Source: Promicromonospora iranensis
GTDB lineage: Bacteria > Actinomycetota > Actinomycetes > Actinomycetales > Cellulomonadaceae
Direction of reading: 5' to 3'
DNA: 64,000 nucleotides
Assembly: GCF_028994805.1 (NCBI RefSeq)
Contig: NZ_JAJQQP010000002.1
Location: forward strand, 62,001-126,000
The position numbers and the translations under genes were made by a program. Positions within the stretch are counted from its first letter, which is position 1. Each line of letters starts with the position of its first letter. This document shows, piece after piece, positions 7,836 through 17,693 of this stretch. The notes under the pieces are model-generated. The model ran no database searches and was not told the DNA's origin. It saw only the letters and a list, made by a program, of their open reading frames with translations.

Positions 7836-10384
7836 GCGGTCGCCTCGTCCGTCGGCCCGGTGGGCGCGGCGGTTTTGGCCGGCCGGGCAGGCTCCGCCAC
7901 GAGCAGGGCGACGGGCCAGGAGCCCAGGAGGTCGCTGAGGCGCGTCACGCCGGCATCGGCCTCGGCGGGAGAGCCCGTGAGCACCGACCGCCACGCCTCG
8001 CCCGGCAGGGGTTCGGGCAGGACGACGGACGCGTCCGGGAGGCCCGGCCCGTCACCGAGCCGCGTCGCGACGACGGCGACACGCGGCCCCGCGGCGTCTC
8101 GCCGGACGAAGCCCACGGCGCGGCCCGTGGTCACGGGCAACGGCTCGTAGCCCGCGTCCTCGCCGACGAACGCGCCGGGGTGCTGCCGGCGAACGCGGAG
8201 CGCCGTGGCCGTCACGGCCAGCTTCTCCTCGGCGAGACCCGACGGCGCCTGGCCGGCGTCCAGCACGGCGAGCGTCGTGGCGAGCGAATCCAGGTCGACG
8301 GGTCGCCGGTTGTCGGGATCGACCAGCGAGATTCCCGTGACCTCGGTGCCCTGGTAGACGTCGGCGACGCCGGGCACGGTGAGCTGGAGCAGCTTGGTCG
8401 CGAGCACCGAGCGCCGGACGGTGGGCGCCACCTGCTCGACCCAGTCGCCGAACCCGGCGACGACCTCGGGGTGTTCGAGCAGGGCGGTCGCGTAGCGCAC
8501 CAGGCCTTCCTCGCGGGCCTCGTCGGGCGCGGTCCAGGTGGTCCACGCCTTCTGCTCGCGCGACGCCTTGACCAGGTAGGCGGTCAGACGCTCGGGCTCG
8601 ATGGGCCCGGCCTCGGTCCAGGTGCCGGCGAGCGTCTGCCACAGGAGGTTCTCGGTACGGCCGTCGAGGTCGGCGGGGCGCAGGCCGGCCGTGGCCTCGC
8701 GCAGGTGGCGCACGAGCGTGGCCCATTCCTCGGGGTGCGCGGCGATGGTCCCGATGCGGGAGCGCACGTCCTCGCCGCGCTTGGTGTCGTGCGTCGAGCC
8801 GGCCGTCATGGTCGCGGGCCACGACTCGGCGGTGCGTCGCGCGTGCTCGTGGAACTCGTCGGGCCCGACGCCGAAGCGGTCCGGCGCCCCGCCCACCTCG
8901 CACAGGCTCACCAGGTGGGTCCAGCGGTAGTACGCGGTGTCCTCGACGCCCTTGGCCATGACGGCGCCGCACACCTGCGGGAACCGGACGACGAGCTCCG
9001 CCCGCCGATCCTCGCCCTGGCGGCCCGCGGAGCCGGCCTCCCGCCCGAGCACCAGGTCGACGACGAGGTCCAGCGTGTCGTGCCGGTCCGGGTCGAGGCG
9101 CGAGCGGGCGACGTCGGCCGCCTCGTGCACGACACGTTCGGCCTCGGGCGGCGCCGCCTCCCCGGGCACGACGTAGGCGCGGTACCGGCCGAACGCGACG
9201 ACGAGCTCGACGACGCAGTCCTGGAGGGACCGGAAGGTGTGGTCGCGCAGCCGCACGTCCTCGCGGCAGATGTCGGCGAGCATCGTGGTCAGGAGGTGGA
9301 TCTCCGCGTGCAGCGACGTCTCGACGATCTGCCGCTTGGCCTCCTCGACCACCTCGTCGAGGGTGGTCTGCTCACCGGTCACCTCGTGCATGAGGCCGGC
9401 GAGCGGGGCGGCGCCGTCGTCGTCGACCTGCAGGGCGTGCAGCCGCCATGCCGTGTCGTAGCCCGTGGTCCCCGCGACGGGCCAGTCGTCGGGCAGCGCC
9501 TCGTCCACCTCGAGGATCTTCTCGGCCGCCACCCACGCCCCGCCGGTCGCCTCATGGAGACGGCGCAGGTAGCCCCGGGGGTCCGCCAGCCCGTCGGGGT
9601 GATCGATGCGGAAGCCGTCGACCACGCCGGCGTGGAAGAGGTCGAGCAGCAGCGCGTGCGTGGCGTCGAAGACCTCCGCGTCCTCCACGCGGATGCCCGC
9701 GAGCGTGCCGACGTCGAAGAAGCGGCGGTAGTTGAGCTCCTCGTCCGCGACACGCCAGTACGCGAGCCGGTAGTGCTGGCGGCGCACCAGCTCGGCCAGC
9801 GGCAGGTCCTCGGTCTCGGGACGGACGGGGAAGAGGTGGTCGTAGTAGCGCAGGACGGGCTGTTCGGTGTCGGCCCCGCCGTCGCCGGGCACGACGACGT
9901 GGTCCAGGACGAGCTCACCCGCGGCGAGCACCGTGCCGATCCGCGCGCCCAGCACCGGCATGAGCAGGCCCTCGCCCTCGGTGAGCTCGACGTCGAACCA
10001 CCTCGCGTACGGGGACTCCGGCCCGTGCTTGAGCACGGACCACAGGGCGCGGTTGTGCCAGGCCGGGGTCGGGACGGCCATGTGGTTCGGGACGACGTCG
10101 ACGACGATGCCCATCCCGCGCGCGTGCGTCGCCGCGGCGAGCCGTTCGAGGCCTTCTCGGCCGCCGATCGTGTCGCTGATGCGGGTGTGGTCGACGACGT
10201 CGTACCCGTGCGTGGAACCGGGCGCGGCCTGCAGCACGGGCGAGAGGTAGAGGTCGGTGATCCCCAGGGTGTCGAGATAGGGGAGGACCTTCTCGGCGTC
10301 CGCGAACGTCAGGTCGGGGCCGAGCTGGAGGCGGTACGTGCTGATCGGGGTGCGGCGGGCGGGTCCGGGGAGATGGGAATGCAT
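7832..10384 (-). CDS. treY: Maltooligosyltrehalose synthase
   Basis: 850 residues from ATG 10384, just after a GGAGG site. It converts the reducing-end alpha-1,4 bond of maltodextrins into an alpha,alpha-1,1 bond. GH13 features in order: YLSPVLQAAPGSTHGYDVVD, DVVPNHMA, GFRIDHPDGLADP (nucleophile Asp), AEKILEVDE (acid/base Glu) and STHDTKRGEDVR. It is coupled to treZ by a four-base overlap. With glgC and glgA elsewhere in the window this gives a route from stored glucan to trehalose. No debranching enzyme (glgX/treX) gene lies next to it. Confidence 0.95.
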   Translation of the reverse strand: MHSHLPGPARRTPISTYRLQLGPDLTFADAEKVLPYLDTLGITDLYLSPVLQAAPGSTHGYDVVDHTRISDTIGGREGLERLAAATHARGMGIVVDVVPNHMAVPTPAWHNRALWSVLKHGPESPYARWFDVELTEGEGLLMPVLGARIGTVLAAGELVLDHVVVPGDGGADTEQPVLRYYDHLFPVRPETEDLPLAELVRRQHYRLAYWRVADEELNYRRFFDVGTLAGIRVEDAEVFDATHALLLDLFHAGVVDGFRIDHPDGLADPRGYLRRLHEATGGAWVAAEKILEVDEALPDDWPVAGTTGYDTAWRLHALQVDDDGAAPLAGLMHEVTGEQTTLDEVVEEAKRQIVETSLHAEIHLLTTMLADICREDVRLRDHTFRSLQDCVVELVVAFGRYRAYVVPGEAAPPEAERVVHEAADVARSRLDPDRHDTLDLVVDLVLGREAGSAGRQGEDRRAELVVRFPQVCGAVMAKGVEDTAYYRWTHLVSLCEVGGAPDRFGVGPDEFHEHARRTAESWPATMTAGSTHDTKRGEDVRSRIGTIAAHPEEWATLVRHLREATAGLRPADLDGRTENLLWQTLAGTWTEAGPIEPERLTAYLVKASREQKAWTTWTAPDEAREEGLVRYATALLEHPEVVAGFGDWVEQVAPTVRRSVLATKLLQLTVPGVADVYQGTEVTGISLVDPDNRRPVDLDSLATTLAVLDAGQAPSGLAEEKLAVTATALRVRRQHPGAFVGEDAGYEPLPVTTGRAVGFVRRDAAGPRVAVVATRLGDGPGLPDASVVLPEPLPGEAWRSVLTGSPAEADAGVTRLSDLLGSWPVALLVAEPARPAKTAAPTGPTDEATA

Positions 10385-10483
10385 GTGCCTCCGTCGCTCG
10401 GTGGTGGCTCGGGGTGCGCCGTGGATCACGGTACCGGCGGAGCCATCATGGCGACGGGTCGTCACCGCTGCGTGTCCGGGGTC

Positions 10484-11188
10484 TCACCGGGCCTCGAGGA
10501 CGAAGAAGAGGAAGCACACGAAGGCGGTCCGCTCCCCGCTCGCGATGCGTGGCGGGAGGAGCTCGACCGGAGTGTCCGGGGACGGCGGGGGTTCGGCGAT
10601 CGACGTGATGCGGAAGCCCGCGGCGGTGAAGGCGTCGGTCATGGCATGCAGGGGACGGTGCCAGAACGTCAGCGTCCCGGGCCGGCCCGCGAACTCGAAC
10701 TCGTCCGAGAACTGCCGCACACCGAAGTAGCCCTCGTCCGGGAAGAGCAAGGGGCGCACGAGCGGGTGGTTGACCGAGAGGATGAGGCGGCCACCGGGCT
10801 TGAGGACGCGGTGCAGCTCCGTCAGCGGCGGGTGCCAGTCCTCGAGGTAGTGCAGCACGAGGGAGGAGACGACGTCGTCGAAGGTGCCGTCCGCGTAGGG
10901 CAGCGGCTGCGCGAGGTCGGCGACGGTCAGCGGGACGTCGTCGCCGAGCCTGCGGCGGGCGAGCTCGATCATCGCGGGGCTGCCGTCGAACCCGGTCAGG
11001 TCGGCGCCGCGGTCGCGCAGCTCGGCGGACAGCGGTCCGGAGCCGCAGCCCGCGTCGAGGATCTTGCGGCCCCGGACGTCGCCCGCGAGGCGGAGCATGG
11101 CCGGCCGTTCGTACCAGGCGTTGAGCAGGCTCCCGGCGTTCTCGGCGTCGTAGCTGGCTCCGAACTCGTCGTAGTGGTCGGCCTTCAT
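10484..11188 (-). CDS. SAM-dependent class I methyltransferase
   Basis: 234 residues from ATG 11188. Motif I is KILDAGCGSGPLSAEL, followed by GFDGSPAMIELAR (motif II acidic residue) and LVLHYLEDWHPPLTELHRVLKPGGRLI (post-I and motif III of the Methyltransf_11/25 type). No substrate-specific domain is visible. It reads in the same direction as treY, 99 bases upstream of it, so it may share transcription, but no functional link to trehalose synthesis is evident. Small-molecule methylation is likely. Confidence 0.85.
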   Translation of the reverse strand: MKADHYDEFGASYDAENAGSLLNAWYERPAMLRLAGDVRGRKILDAGCGSGPLSAELRDRGADLTGFDGSPAMIELARRRLGDDVPLTVADLAQPLPYADGTFDDVVSSLVLHYLEDWHPPLTELHRVLKPGGRLILSVNHPLVRPLLFPDEGYFGVRQFSDEFEFAGRPGTLTFWHRPLHAMTDAFTAAGFRITSIAEPPPSPDTPVELLPPRIASGERTAFVCFLFFVLEAR

Positions 11189-11364
11189 CGGATCCCCTCC
11201 GCCGGACTGCTCATGTCCCGGCCGACGCTATCCGGCTGGATCGTCGTGGAGGCCTCGCGATCGGTCTCTTTTCCGAAGGCGGCGGGTTTCTCCCCAGTCG
11301 TAGACGGTGCTGACGCCGGCGTGGGAATGCTCGACCCATCGCTCGACGTCGGCCCGCCGCTCTG

Positions 11365-13026
11365 CTACTTGCCCCCTGGTGCCGCCGGCTGCCTGGTCGT
11401 CCCCGCCGGCACGGCGTCGCAGACCGTGCCCTCGGCGGGCAGCACTCCGTCGATCAGTGCGGCGTCGACCGCGTCGTCGATGCAGGGCCCACTGGTGCGG
11501 TAGGAGGTGTGGCCGACGCCCTCCCGGGTGAGCAGGACGGCGTTCTCCAGCCGCTCGGTCATGGCCTCGGCCCAGTGGTACGGGGACACGTTGTCCACCC
11601 GCCCGCCGACCACCAGGATCGGGGGGGCACCGGCGCCGGTGAGCTCGTCGGTGAACCGGTCCTTGTTCTCGGCCGGCCAGCGCGCGCAGTTGAGTGCGCT
11701 GTACGCGGCCCGGCTGCCCAGACGCTCGCCGCGTGCGGTGATCTCGCGTGCGGCCGCGTGGTGCTCGCCCAGGTTCCTCAGTGCGGGCCAGTCGACGCAG
11801 CGGACGGCGGTGTGCGGCTCCTGGAGGGTGGCGAACGGACCACCGAACGGCGCGACCGTGACGTGCGTGAGCAGGAAGTGGAGGAAGGTCCCGTCGCCCT
11901 GCTGGGCGTCGAGCAGGCCCGTGGTGAGGGAGGGCCAGAGCGCGCGGGCACCGGCCGCGGCACGTACCGCCTCCAGTGCCATGGCTCCGTCGAGTACACC
12001 GCCGGGGGTGAGTCCTTCGGCCGGCGGGACCTGGAGCGGCTCGGCCTCCAGGTCGGCGATCAGGGTGTCGAACGCGGCCTCGGGGTCGCCGTCCCCGAAG
12101 GGACATGCCTCCACGCCCTCCGTGCGGCAGGTCTCGAACCAGAGATCGAGGGTCTCCTCGTTGGAGCGGGCGACCTCGTCGAGCAGCCGCAGCGGGTCGT
12201 TCTGCCACAGGTCGGTGTCGACGGGGGCGTCGATCACCATCTGGCGCACGCGGTCGGGGAAGAGCGTGGCGTACATGGGGCCGACCACCGTGCCGTAGGA
12301 GGCGCCGTAGAAGGTGATCTGCTCCTCGCCGATCGCCGCGCGCACCTGGTCGAGGTCGCGGGCGACGTTGTCGGTGGACAGGCTCGCCAGGAACGCGCGG
12401 TCCTGGTGCGTCACGCAACCCTGGGTGAACGTCCGGGCATCCTGGAGCAGACGCCCCAATGGCTTGCCGCCGGGGATCGACGGGTCCCGGTCCTCGGCCG
12501 CCTGCTCGGCACGCTGCTCGTCGGTGAGGCACCGGACGGCGTCCGACTCACCGACACCGCGTGGGTCCATGCCGACGACGTCGAAGCGCGCCACGACGTC
12601 GGGCGAGAACGTGCTGGTCTCGCTGCCTGGGTCGATGTACTTGATCAGGTCGGACGCGGGCACGCCCGGACCACCGGCGTTGATGAACAGGCTCCCGATG
12701 CGCTGTTCGGGATCGGTCGCCCGATGACGCATCACCGCGAGCGAGATCTGTTCACCCTCGGGATTCGTGTACTCCAGCGGGACCTCGACGGTGGCGCAGT
12801 CCAGGCCTGGCCCGCACTCGCTCCAGTCGATCGGGTCCGGGGTTGGTGCGTCGGCGGCCGGGCTCGTCGTCGGCGAGGTCGTCGGTGAGGTGCCGTGCGC
12901 CGACGCCGTCAGCGCCGCACCGGCCCCGCCGGCACACCCGGTCACGGCCAGGGCGACGACGGCGAGCACGGCGGCGATCCGGAGAACGGTGTGCGGTGAG
13001 CGGGTTGGTCGAGGGGTTGGAGTCAT
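11365..13026 (-). CDS. Lipoprotein alpha/beta-hydrolase, tripeptidyl aminopeptidase type
   Basis: 553 residues from ATG 13026. A signal peptide ends in the lipobox AVTGC, so the mature protein should be lipid-anchored outside the membrane. A Ser/Thr/Pro linker is followed by an alpha/beta-hydrolase core. The oxyanion segment is INAGGPG, the nucleophile lies in FYGASYGTVVG (GxSxG), the Asp is in GGRVDNVSPYH and the His in VGHTSYRTSG. The C-terminal part matches the TAP-like domain of actinobacterial tripeptidyl aminopeptidases. It probably trims N-terminal tripeptides from extracellular peptides. It lies upstream of an unrelated methyltransferase. Confidence 0.85.
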   Translation of the reverse strand: MTPTPRPTRSPHTVLRIAAVLAVVALAVTGCAGGAGAALTASAHGTSPTTSPTTSPAADAPTPDPIDWSECGPGLDCATVEVPLEYTNPEGEQISLAVMRHRATDPEQRIGSLFINAGGPGVPASDLIKYIDPGSETSTFSPDVVARFDVVGMDPRGVGESDAVRCLTDEQRAEQAAEDRDPSIPGGKPLGRLLQDARTFTQGCVTHQDRAFLASLSTDNVARDLDQVRAAIGEEQITFYGASYGTVVGPMYATLFPDRVRQMVIDAPVDTDLWQNDPLRLLDEVARSNEETLDLWFETCRTEGVEACPFGDGDPEAAFDTLIADLEAEPLQVPPAEGLTPGGVLDGAMALEAVRAAAGARALWPSLTTGLLDAQQGDGTFLHFLLTHVTVAPFGGPFATLQEPHTAVRCVDWPALRNLGEHHAAAREITARGERLGSRAAYSALNCARWPAENKDRFTDELTGAGAPPILVVGGRVDNVSPYHWAEAMTERLENAVLLTREGVGHTSYRTSGPCIDDAVDAALIDGVLPAEGTVCDAVPAGTTRQPAAPGGK

Positions 13027-13117
13027 GCGATCGACCCTAGGAAGACCACCAGGCCCGCACATCGGCCGAAGGGTCCGGACCGACCAACCGAAGTCGGAGC
13101 ATCCAGACCCGGGCTCG

Positions 13118-13831
13118 TCACTCCGGTCGGTCGGTGGAGCCGAGCCCGGCCTCCTGCACCAGCAGGGCCACCTGGACCCGGTTGTTCAGGCCGAGCTTGG
13201 TGAGGATCGACGACACATGAGTCTTCACCGTCGTCAGGCCCAGGAAGTAGCGCGCCGCGATCTCGGCGTTGGACCGACCGGCCCCGATCTCGACGGCGAC
13301 CTCGCGCTCCCGCTCCCCGAGCACGCCGAGGCGCTCGCGGGCTGTCGCGCGGCGGGCATCCTCGTCCGACTCCGCGACCTTGGCGATGAGCCGGCGGGTC
13401 ACCTCGGGTGAGAGCACCGGTCGCCCTTGTGCCGCGTGCCGGATCGCGACGACGAGCTCGTCGGGCGGGGTGTCCTTGAGGAGGAACCCCGCCGCTCCGG
13501 CACGCAGCGCGCGCAGCACGTGGGCGTCGGCGTCGAAGGTGGTCAGGACCATGACCTGCGGGGCCCGCGAGTCGCCGCGCAGCGTCTCGGTCGCGGTGAG
13601 CCCGTCCGTGCCCGGCATCCGGATGTCCATCAGCACGACGTCGGGGTGGTGGCGCCGGGCCAGCTCCACGGCTTCCGCGCCGTCGCCCGCCTCGGCCACC
13701 ACGCGCAGGTCGGGCGCTCCGCTCAGCATCATCCGGAGCCCGAAGCGGACCACCGGGTCGTCGTCGGCGATGAGCACGTCGATGGCCGGTTCGTCGATGG
13801 CCGGTTCGTCGCCCGGGGCGGGGGAAGTCAC
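13118..13831 (-). CDS. NarL/LuxR-family response regulator
   Basis: 237 residues. Receiver domain: acidic pair DDD near residue 23, phospho-acceptor Asp in VVLMDIRMPG, Thr in MVLTTFDAD and Lys in FLLKDTPP. The C-terminal LuxR-type helix-turn-helix reads LGEREREVAVEIGAGRSN to TTVKTHVSSILTKLGLNNR. The ATG at 13831 overlaps the kinase stop by four bases, so kinase and regulator are translated together. The N-terminus carries a short DEPAIDEPAID duplication. Target genes are unknown; the lipoprotein peptidase gene starts 91 bases downstream on the same strand. Confidence 0.9.
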   Translation of the reverse strand: MTSPAPGDEPAIDEPAIDVLIADDDPVVRFGLRMMLSGAPDLRVVAEAGDGAEAVELARRHHPDVVLMDIRMPGTDGLTATETLRGDSRAPQVMVLTTFDADAHVLRALRAGAAGFLLKDTPPDELVVAIRHAAQGRPVLSPEVTRRLIAKVAESDEDARRATARERLGVLGEREREVAVEIGAGRSNAEIAARYFLGLTTVKTHVSSILTKLGLNNRVQVALLVQEAGLGSTDRPE

Positions 13832-15006
13832 GTCGGCCAGGGTAGGCGGAGCCGGACCTGCCAGCCGCCCGAGTCCGTCGGTCCGTGGTCGAGCCGCCCG
13901 GACACGAGCCGGGCACGCTCCTGCAGACCCCGCAGTCCCGTCCCGGAACTGGTCGGTGGTGCTGGTGCTCCTGTCGCTGGAGGCCTGTTGACCACCTCGA
14001 CGACGACGTGGTCACCCGGCCGACCCGTGATCCGGACGACGACCGGCGCGCCCGGGGCGTACTTGCGCGCGTTGGTCAGGGACTCCTGGACCATGCGGTA
14101 GAGCGTGCGGCCCTGCACGTCCGGGAGTGCCTGTCCGCCGCTCGTCACCCCGGCGTCGTCGCGCAGCTCGACCGGCGTGCCAGCCTCGCGTGCCTCGTCG
14201 ATCAGCCCCAGCACGTCCTCGACGTCCGGCAGCGGCAGCTCTCCTACCGGAGCCCGGAGCACCCCGATCACCTCGCGCAGGTCTTGCAGGGCGCGGTGCG
14301 CGTTCGCGCGGACCACCTCCGCGGCCTGAGCGACGTCGTCGGGCGGTGCGGTGCGCGCGTAGGCCAGTGCGCCGGCATGGACGCTGAGCAGAGACAGGCG
14401 GTGACCCAGCACGTCGTGCATCTCCCGCGCGAGGGACTGACGTGCCTCACGCTCGGAGTGCTCGGCCCGCAGCTGCGCCTCGACCTCGGCTGCTGCCGCG
14501 CGTTCACGCAGCGACGTGACAAGCGCCCGGCGGTTCCGCACGGACAGGCCCCACGCCACGGTGGCGGCGTGTCCCAGCGCGATGATGGTGAAGATGGTGA
14601 CCGGCGGGGCGACCTGGTCGGGCCAGAGCAGCTGGTAGGTGCTGAGGGCCGCGAGGCTGATGGCGCACACCCCGATCGTGGCGCGGGTGGAGCGGTGAAT
14701 CGCGACGGTGAACAGGGCGATGATCGCGGCTCCGCCGACCGTCTCTGAGTACGAGCTTGCGGCGGCGAGGGCGATAGCGATCTGTACCGGGAACGTGCGG
14801 CGCCACCAGAGTGCGACACAGCCGAGGAGGCCCGTGAGGCGGTCCGCGGTGAGGAGCCAGGTGGGGAGCTGGTCGGGTTCGTTGCTCTGGATCTGGAGCG
14901 CGGTCAGGGCGAGGGCGACGGCTATGGCGATCAGGGAGGAGTCGACCAGGCGGGTCCGGAGGGCTTTCCGGGGTGGTCGCTCGGGGGTGGTTGGTGGGCT
15001 GGGCAT
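13828..15006 (-). CDS. Sensor histidine kinase, HisKA_3 type
   Basis: 392 residues from ATG 15006. Four to five hydrophobic segments occupy residues about 25-160. A coiled-coil linker follows, then the dimerisation/phosphoacceptor motif LAREMHDVLGHRLSLLS, with His after Met. The HATPase_c domain ends with SGTGLRGLQERARLVSG. The start was chosen over a start 48 codons upstream because it opens a normal membrane N-terminus. Partner of the overlapping response regulator. The signal is unknown. Confidence 0.88.
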   Translation of the reverse strand: MPSPPTTPERPPRKALRTRLVDSSLIAIAVALALTALQIQSNEPDQLPTWLLTADRLTGLLGCVALWWRRTFPVQIAIALAAASSYSETVGGAAIIALFTVAIHRSTRATIGVCAISLAALSTYQLLWPDQVAPPVTIFTIIALGHAATVAWGLSVRNRRALVTSLRERAAAAEVEAQLRAEHSEREARQSLAREMHDVLGHRLSLLSVHAGALAYARTAPPDDVAQAAEVVRANAHRALQDLREVIGVLRAPVGELPLPDVEDVLGLIDEAREAGTPVELRDDAGVTSGGQALPDVQGRTLYRMVQESLTNARKYAPGAPVVVRITGRPGDHVVVEVVNRPPATGAPAPPTSSGTGLRGLQERARLVSGRLDHGPTDSGGWQVRLRLPWPT

Positions 15007-15232
15007 CGGGTTGAGCCTAGGGCGGGGCGGGGTGGGGTGGGATGCGCGGGCAAGCCAGTGCAAGGCGCCGACGTCGCCCCACAGGACGCCGTCGTAGGAG
15101 TCGACCTGAAAGAGCAGAGCCCACTGGTCCGTCTCGTTCACGACGTGCATCCCGACGAGTGGCGACGTGTGATCCGCGGGGCTCTTCGTAGTTCAGCACG
15201 CAACCATGCGTAGCCCGGGCACAATCGACCCC

Positions 15233-15571
15233 ATGAACGACGACGCCACGATCGAGTCCCTACGCGACCGGCTCCGAGACTTTGCTGTCGCGCGGGACTG
15301 GGGCCAGTTCCACAAGCCCAAGAACCTCGCGATGGCGCTCGCGGGAGAGGTTGGCGAGCTTCTTGCCGAGATGCAGTGGCTCACGGACGAACAGGTGCAC
15401 GAGAAGCTGGCCGACGCCGACACCCGGAACGAGGTCGAGGAAGAGTTCGCCGATGTCTTCCTCTACCTGATCCAACTTGCCGACGTCTGCGGTGTGGATC
15501 TGATTCAGGCGGCACACGCGAAGATCACGAGGAACGACGATCGGTTCCCTCCGTCGCAATCGGTGTTCTGA
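15233..15571 (+). CDS. MazG-like nucleotide pyrophosphohydrolase
   Basis: 112 residues from ATG 15233. The all-alpha NTP-PPase fold is shown by AGEVGELLAEMQW (E-x-x-E) and EEEFADVFLYLIQLAD (E-x-x-D), the two metal-binding helices. Size and motifs fit the dCTPase/RS21-C6 branch, which hydrolyses dNTPs (often modified dCTP) to the monophosphate and pyrophosphate. It could clean the nucleotide pool. It is followed, 144 bases on, by a helicase and a NERD protein on the same strand. Confidence 0.85.
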   Translation: MNDDATIESLRDRLRDFAVARDWGQFHKPKNLAMALAGEVGELLAEMQWLTDEQVHEKLADADTRNEVEEEFADVFLYLIQLADVCGVDLIQAAHAKITRNDDRFPPSQSVF

Positions 15572-15715
15572 CTGCGCGAATCACCCATGTGCCGCTCGGT
15601 CCTCAGCACCTGACCTGCATAGACTCGCCCTGCCCACGCGGCATCGACGGACTTCCGTTCCGACAAGCGGATATGTCCCCGCCGCACGTTCATTCGTGCT
15701 GCTCAGGGGACGTTC

Positions 15716-17658
15716 TTGTCGGTCATCCGCTACTCGGCGGCCTCGTTGTCGTCGTCGCTCAATTCAGATTCTTCCGCTGTGGAGACACACCTCGCTGAGC
15801 AACTTGCGCGCCAGGGCGTTCATGTCGGAGCGGGGGAGCGTCGTTCGTGGCGCAACTCGCTTCCCGCCCTGGCCCGCGACCTCAGCGACGCCGGTCTTGA
15901 ACAGGTAGAGGTGCTCTTGGAGCATCGGCTCCCGCTGACCTCGAAGCGGACCGACGCGATCCTCGCCGGCGTGCATCCACGGACAGGGAAGCACTCTTAT
16001 GTCGTCGTGGAGCTCAAGCAGTGGAGCCAGGCGAACCTATGGGAGGACAATGACGCGCTCGTCGAGGTCGACGGTGCCCGTTACCTGTCGTCGCACCCGA
16101 GCACCCAGGTCGCGGGGTACGTCCAGTATCTGCGCGACTTTGCCCGCGCGTTCGAGTACACGCCCGACGAGCTCCAGGGTGTCGCCTACCTGCACAACGC
16201 TACCGACTTCGGCGTCAGTGACCTGTTGGCGAGCAGGGAACTCGCGCAGGCTCTCTCTTCACGGGAGAGAGCCGCGGCCAGTTCATCGAGCACCTGCAGT
16301 CGCTCCTCGCCAAGGACACCTCGGGGGCAGGTGCCGCGGACCGGCTCGTGCGTTCCAAGACCGCACCCTCGAAGCAACTCATGACGGTCGCGGCCAAGGA
16401 GATTCGAGATCAGGAGCAGTTCGTGCTCCTCGACGAGCAGAAGACCGTACGCGACCTGGTGCTGCATCAGGTGAAGAAGGCAGCGTCCGCTGACTCGAAG
16501 TCGGTCATCCTGGTAACCGGCGGCCCAGGCTCGGGCAAGTCGGTGATCGCACTGTCGCTCATGGGCGAGCTTGCGCGAGAGGGCCGGTCGGCTATTCACG
16601 CGACGGGATCGCGCAGCTTCACGCAAACTCTCCGAAAGATCGCGGGCAAGGGATCCACGCGGACAAAAGGGCTGTTCAAGTACTTCAACAACTTCATGGA
16701 GGCCGAGCGCAACGGCCTTGAGGTGCTGATCCTGGACGAGGCGCACCGCATCCGCGAGAAGTCCGTGCAACGCTACACGCCGAAGGCGCTTCGGGAGAAG
16801 GCCCGCGCTCAGGTTGACGAGCTGCTCGACGCCGCGCGCGTGCCCGTCTTCCTGCTGGACCAGAACCAGGTGGTCCGCCCCGGTGAGATGGGAACGCCTG
16901 ACGACATTCGTGCCGCAGCCGAAGCCAAGGGCCTTGACGTACGTCAGATCGATCTGGCCGACCAGTTTCGCTCCGGCGGCAGCCTCGCGTACATCGAGTG
17001 GGTGGAGAGGCTCCTCGGTCTGCGCGATATCGAGACTGGCCCTCAGCCGTGGGAGGGCATTGACGAGAACTTCGCGGTCGACGTCGTGGACTCGCCCGAG
17101 GAGCTCGAGTCTCGGTTGCAGGCGTACCGCGACACGGGCAAGAGCACCCGGATGACGGCTGGCTTCTGCTGGCCCTGGTCCAAACCGCGTGACGACGGCT
17201 CTCTGGTCCTCGACGTCACGATCGGATCCTGGCAGCGTCCGTGGAACCTGGACAGCGAGCGTTCGGTGGGCGGAGCGCCGCCCTCTGCCCTGTGGGCCAC
17301 CGATCCGGCAGGGTTCGGCCAGGTGGGCTGTGTCTATACAGCGCAGGGATTTGAGTACGACTGGAACGGCGTGATCCTTGGTCCTGATCTTGTCTGGCGG
17401 CAGGCGGTCGACGGCGGTCGAGGGGCGTGGCTCGTGCGGCGTGCAGAGAGCCGCGACAGTGAGGTGACGAAGAAAAGCGTCACGGACGCGCAGTTCGACC
17501 GGCTCATCCGGAACACTTACAAGGTGCTGCTCACCCGCGGGATGGTCGGCACGCTGATCTACTCGACGGACGAGGAGACTCGGGGGTTCCTACGGACAGT
17601 GGTTCGAGGACGCAGCCGAGGGCAGGCGGCGCGGCTGCTTGTCGCTCCACCACAGTGA
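15716..17658 (+). pseudogene. DUF2075 (Schlafen-like) helicase with N-terminal domain, broken by a 2-base frameshift
   Basis: Translation starts at TTG 15716 after AGGGGACG. The first segment (to about 16250) holds SYVVVELKQWSQANLWED, a nuclease-like E-x-K motif. The frame then breaks inside a CT run (about 16250-16258). Removing two bases gives LFTGESRGQFIEHLQSLLAKD and leads into the helicase part in the new frame. That part has Walker A TGGPGSGKSVIALSL, Walker B VLILDEAHRIRE, FLLDQNQVVRPGE, DLADQFRSGG and VYTAQGFEYDWNGVI. The intact protein would be about 647 residues. A helicase from ATG 16348 alone (436 residues) might still be made. Similar proteins occur in defence islands. Confidence 0.8.
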
Positions 17659-17693
17659 TAGACCGCCGGGCGCTGCCTCGCTAGTTTCCGGTC

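Noticed and set aside
8180-11503. Very long plus-strand ORF (1107 codons) over treY and the methyltransferase
   Set aside because: Antisense to genes with clear catalytic motifs; Arg/Gly/Val-rich translation without domains, as expected from GC-rich mirror frames.
11509-12888. 459-codon plus-strand ORF over the lipoprotein peptidase
   Set aside because: Mirror frame of a gene with signal peptide, GxSxG and His motifs.
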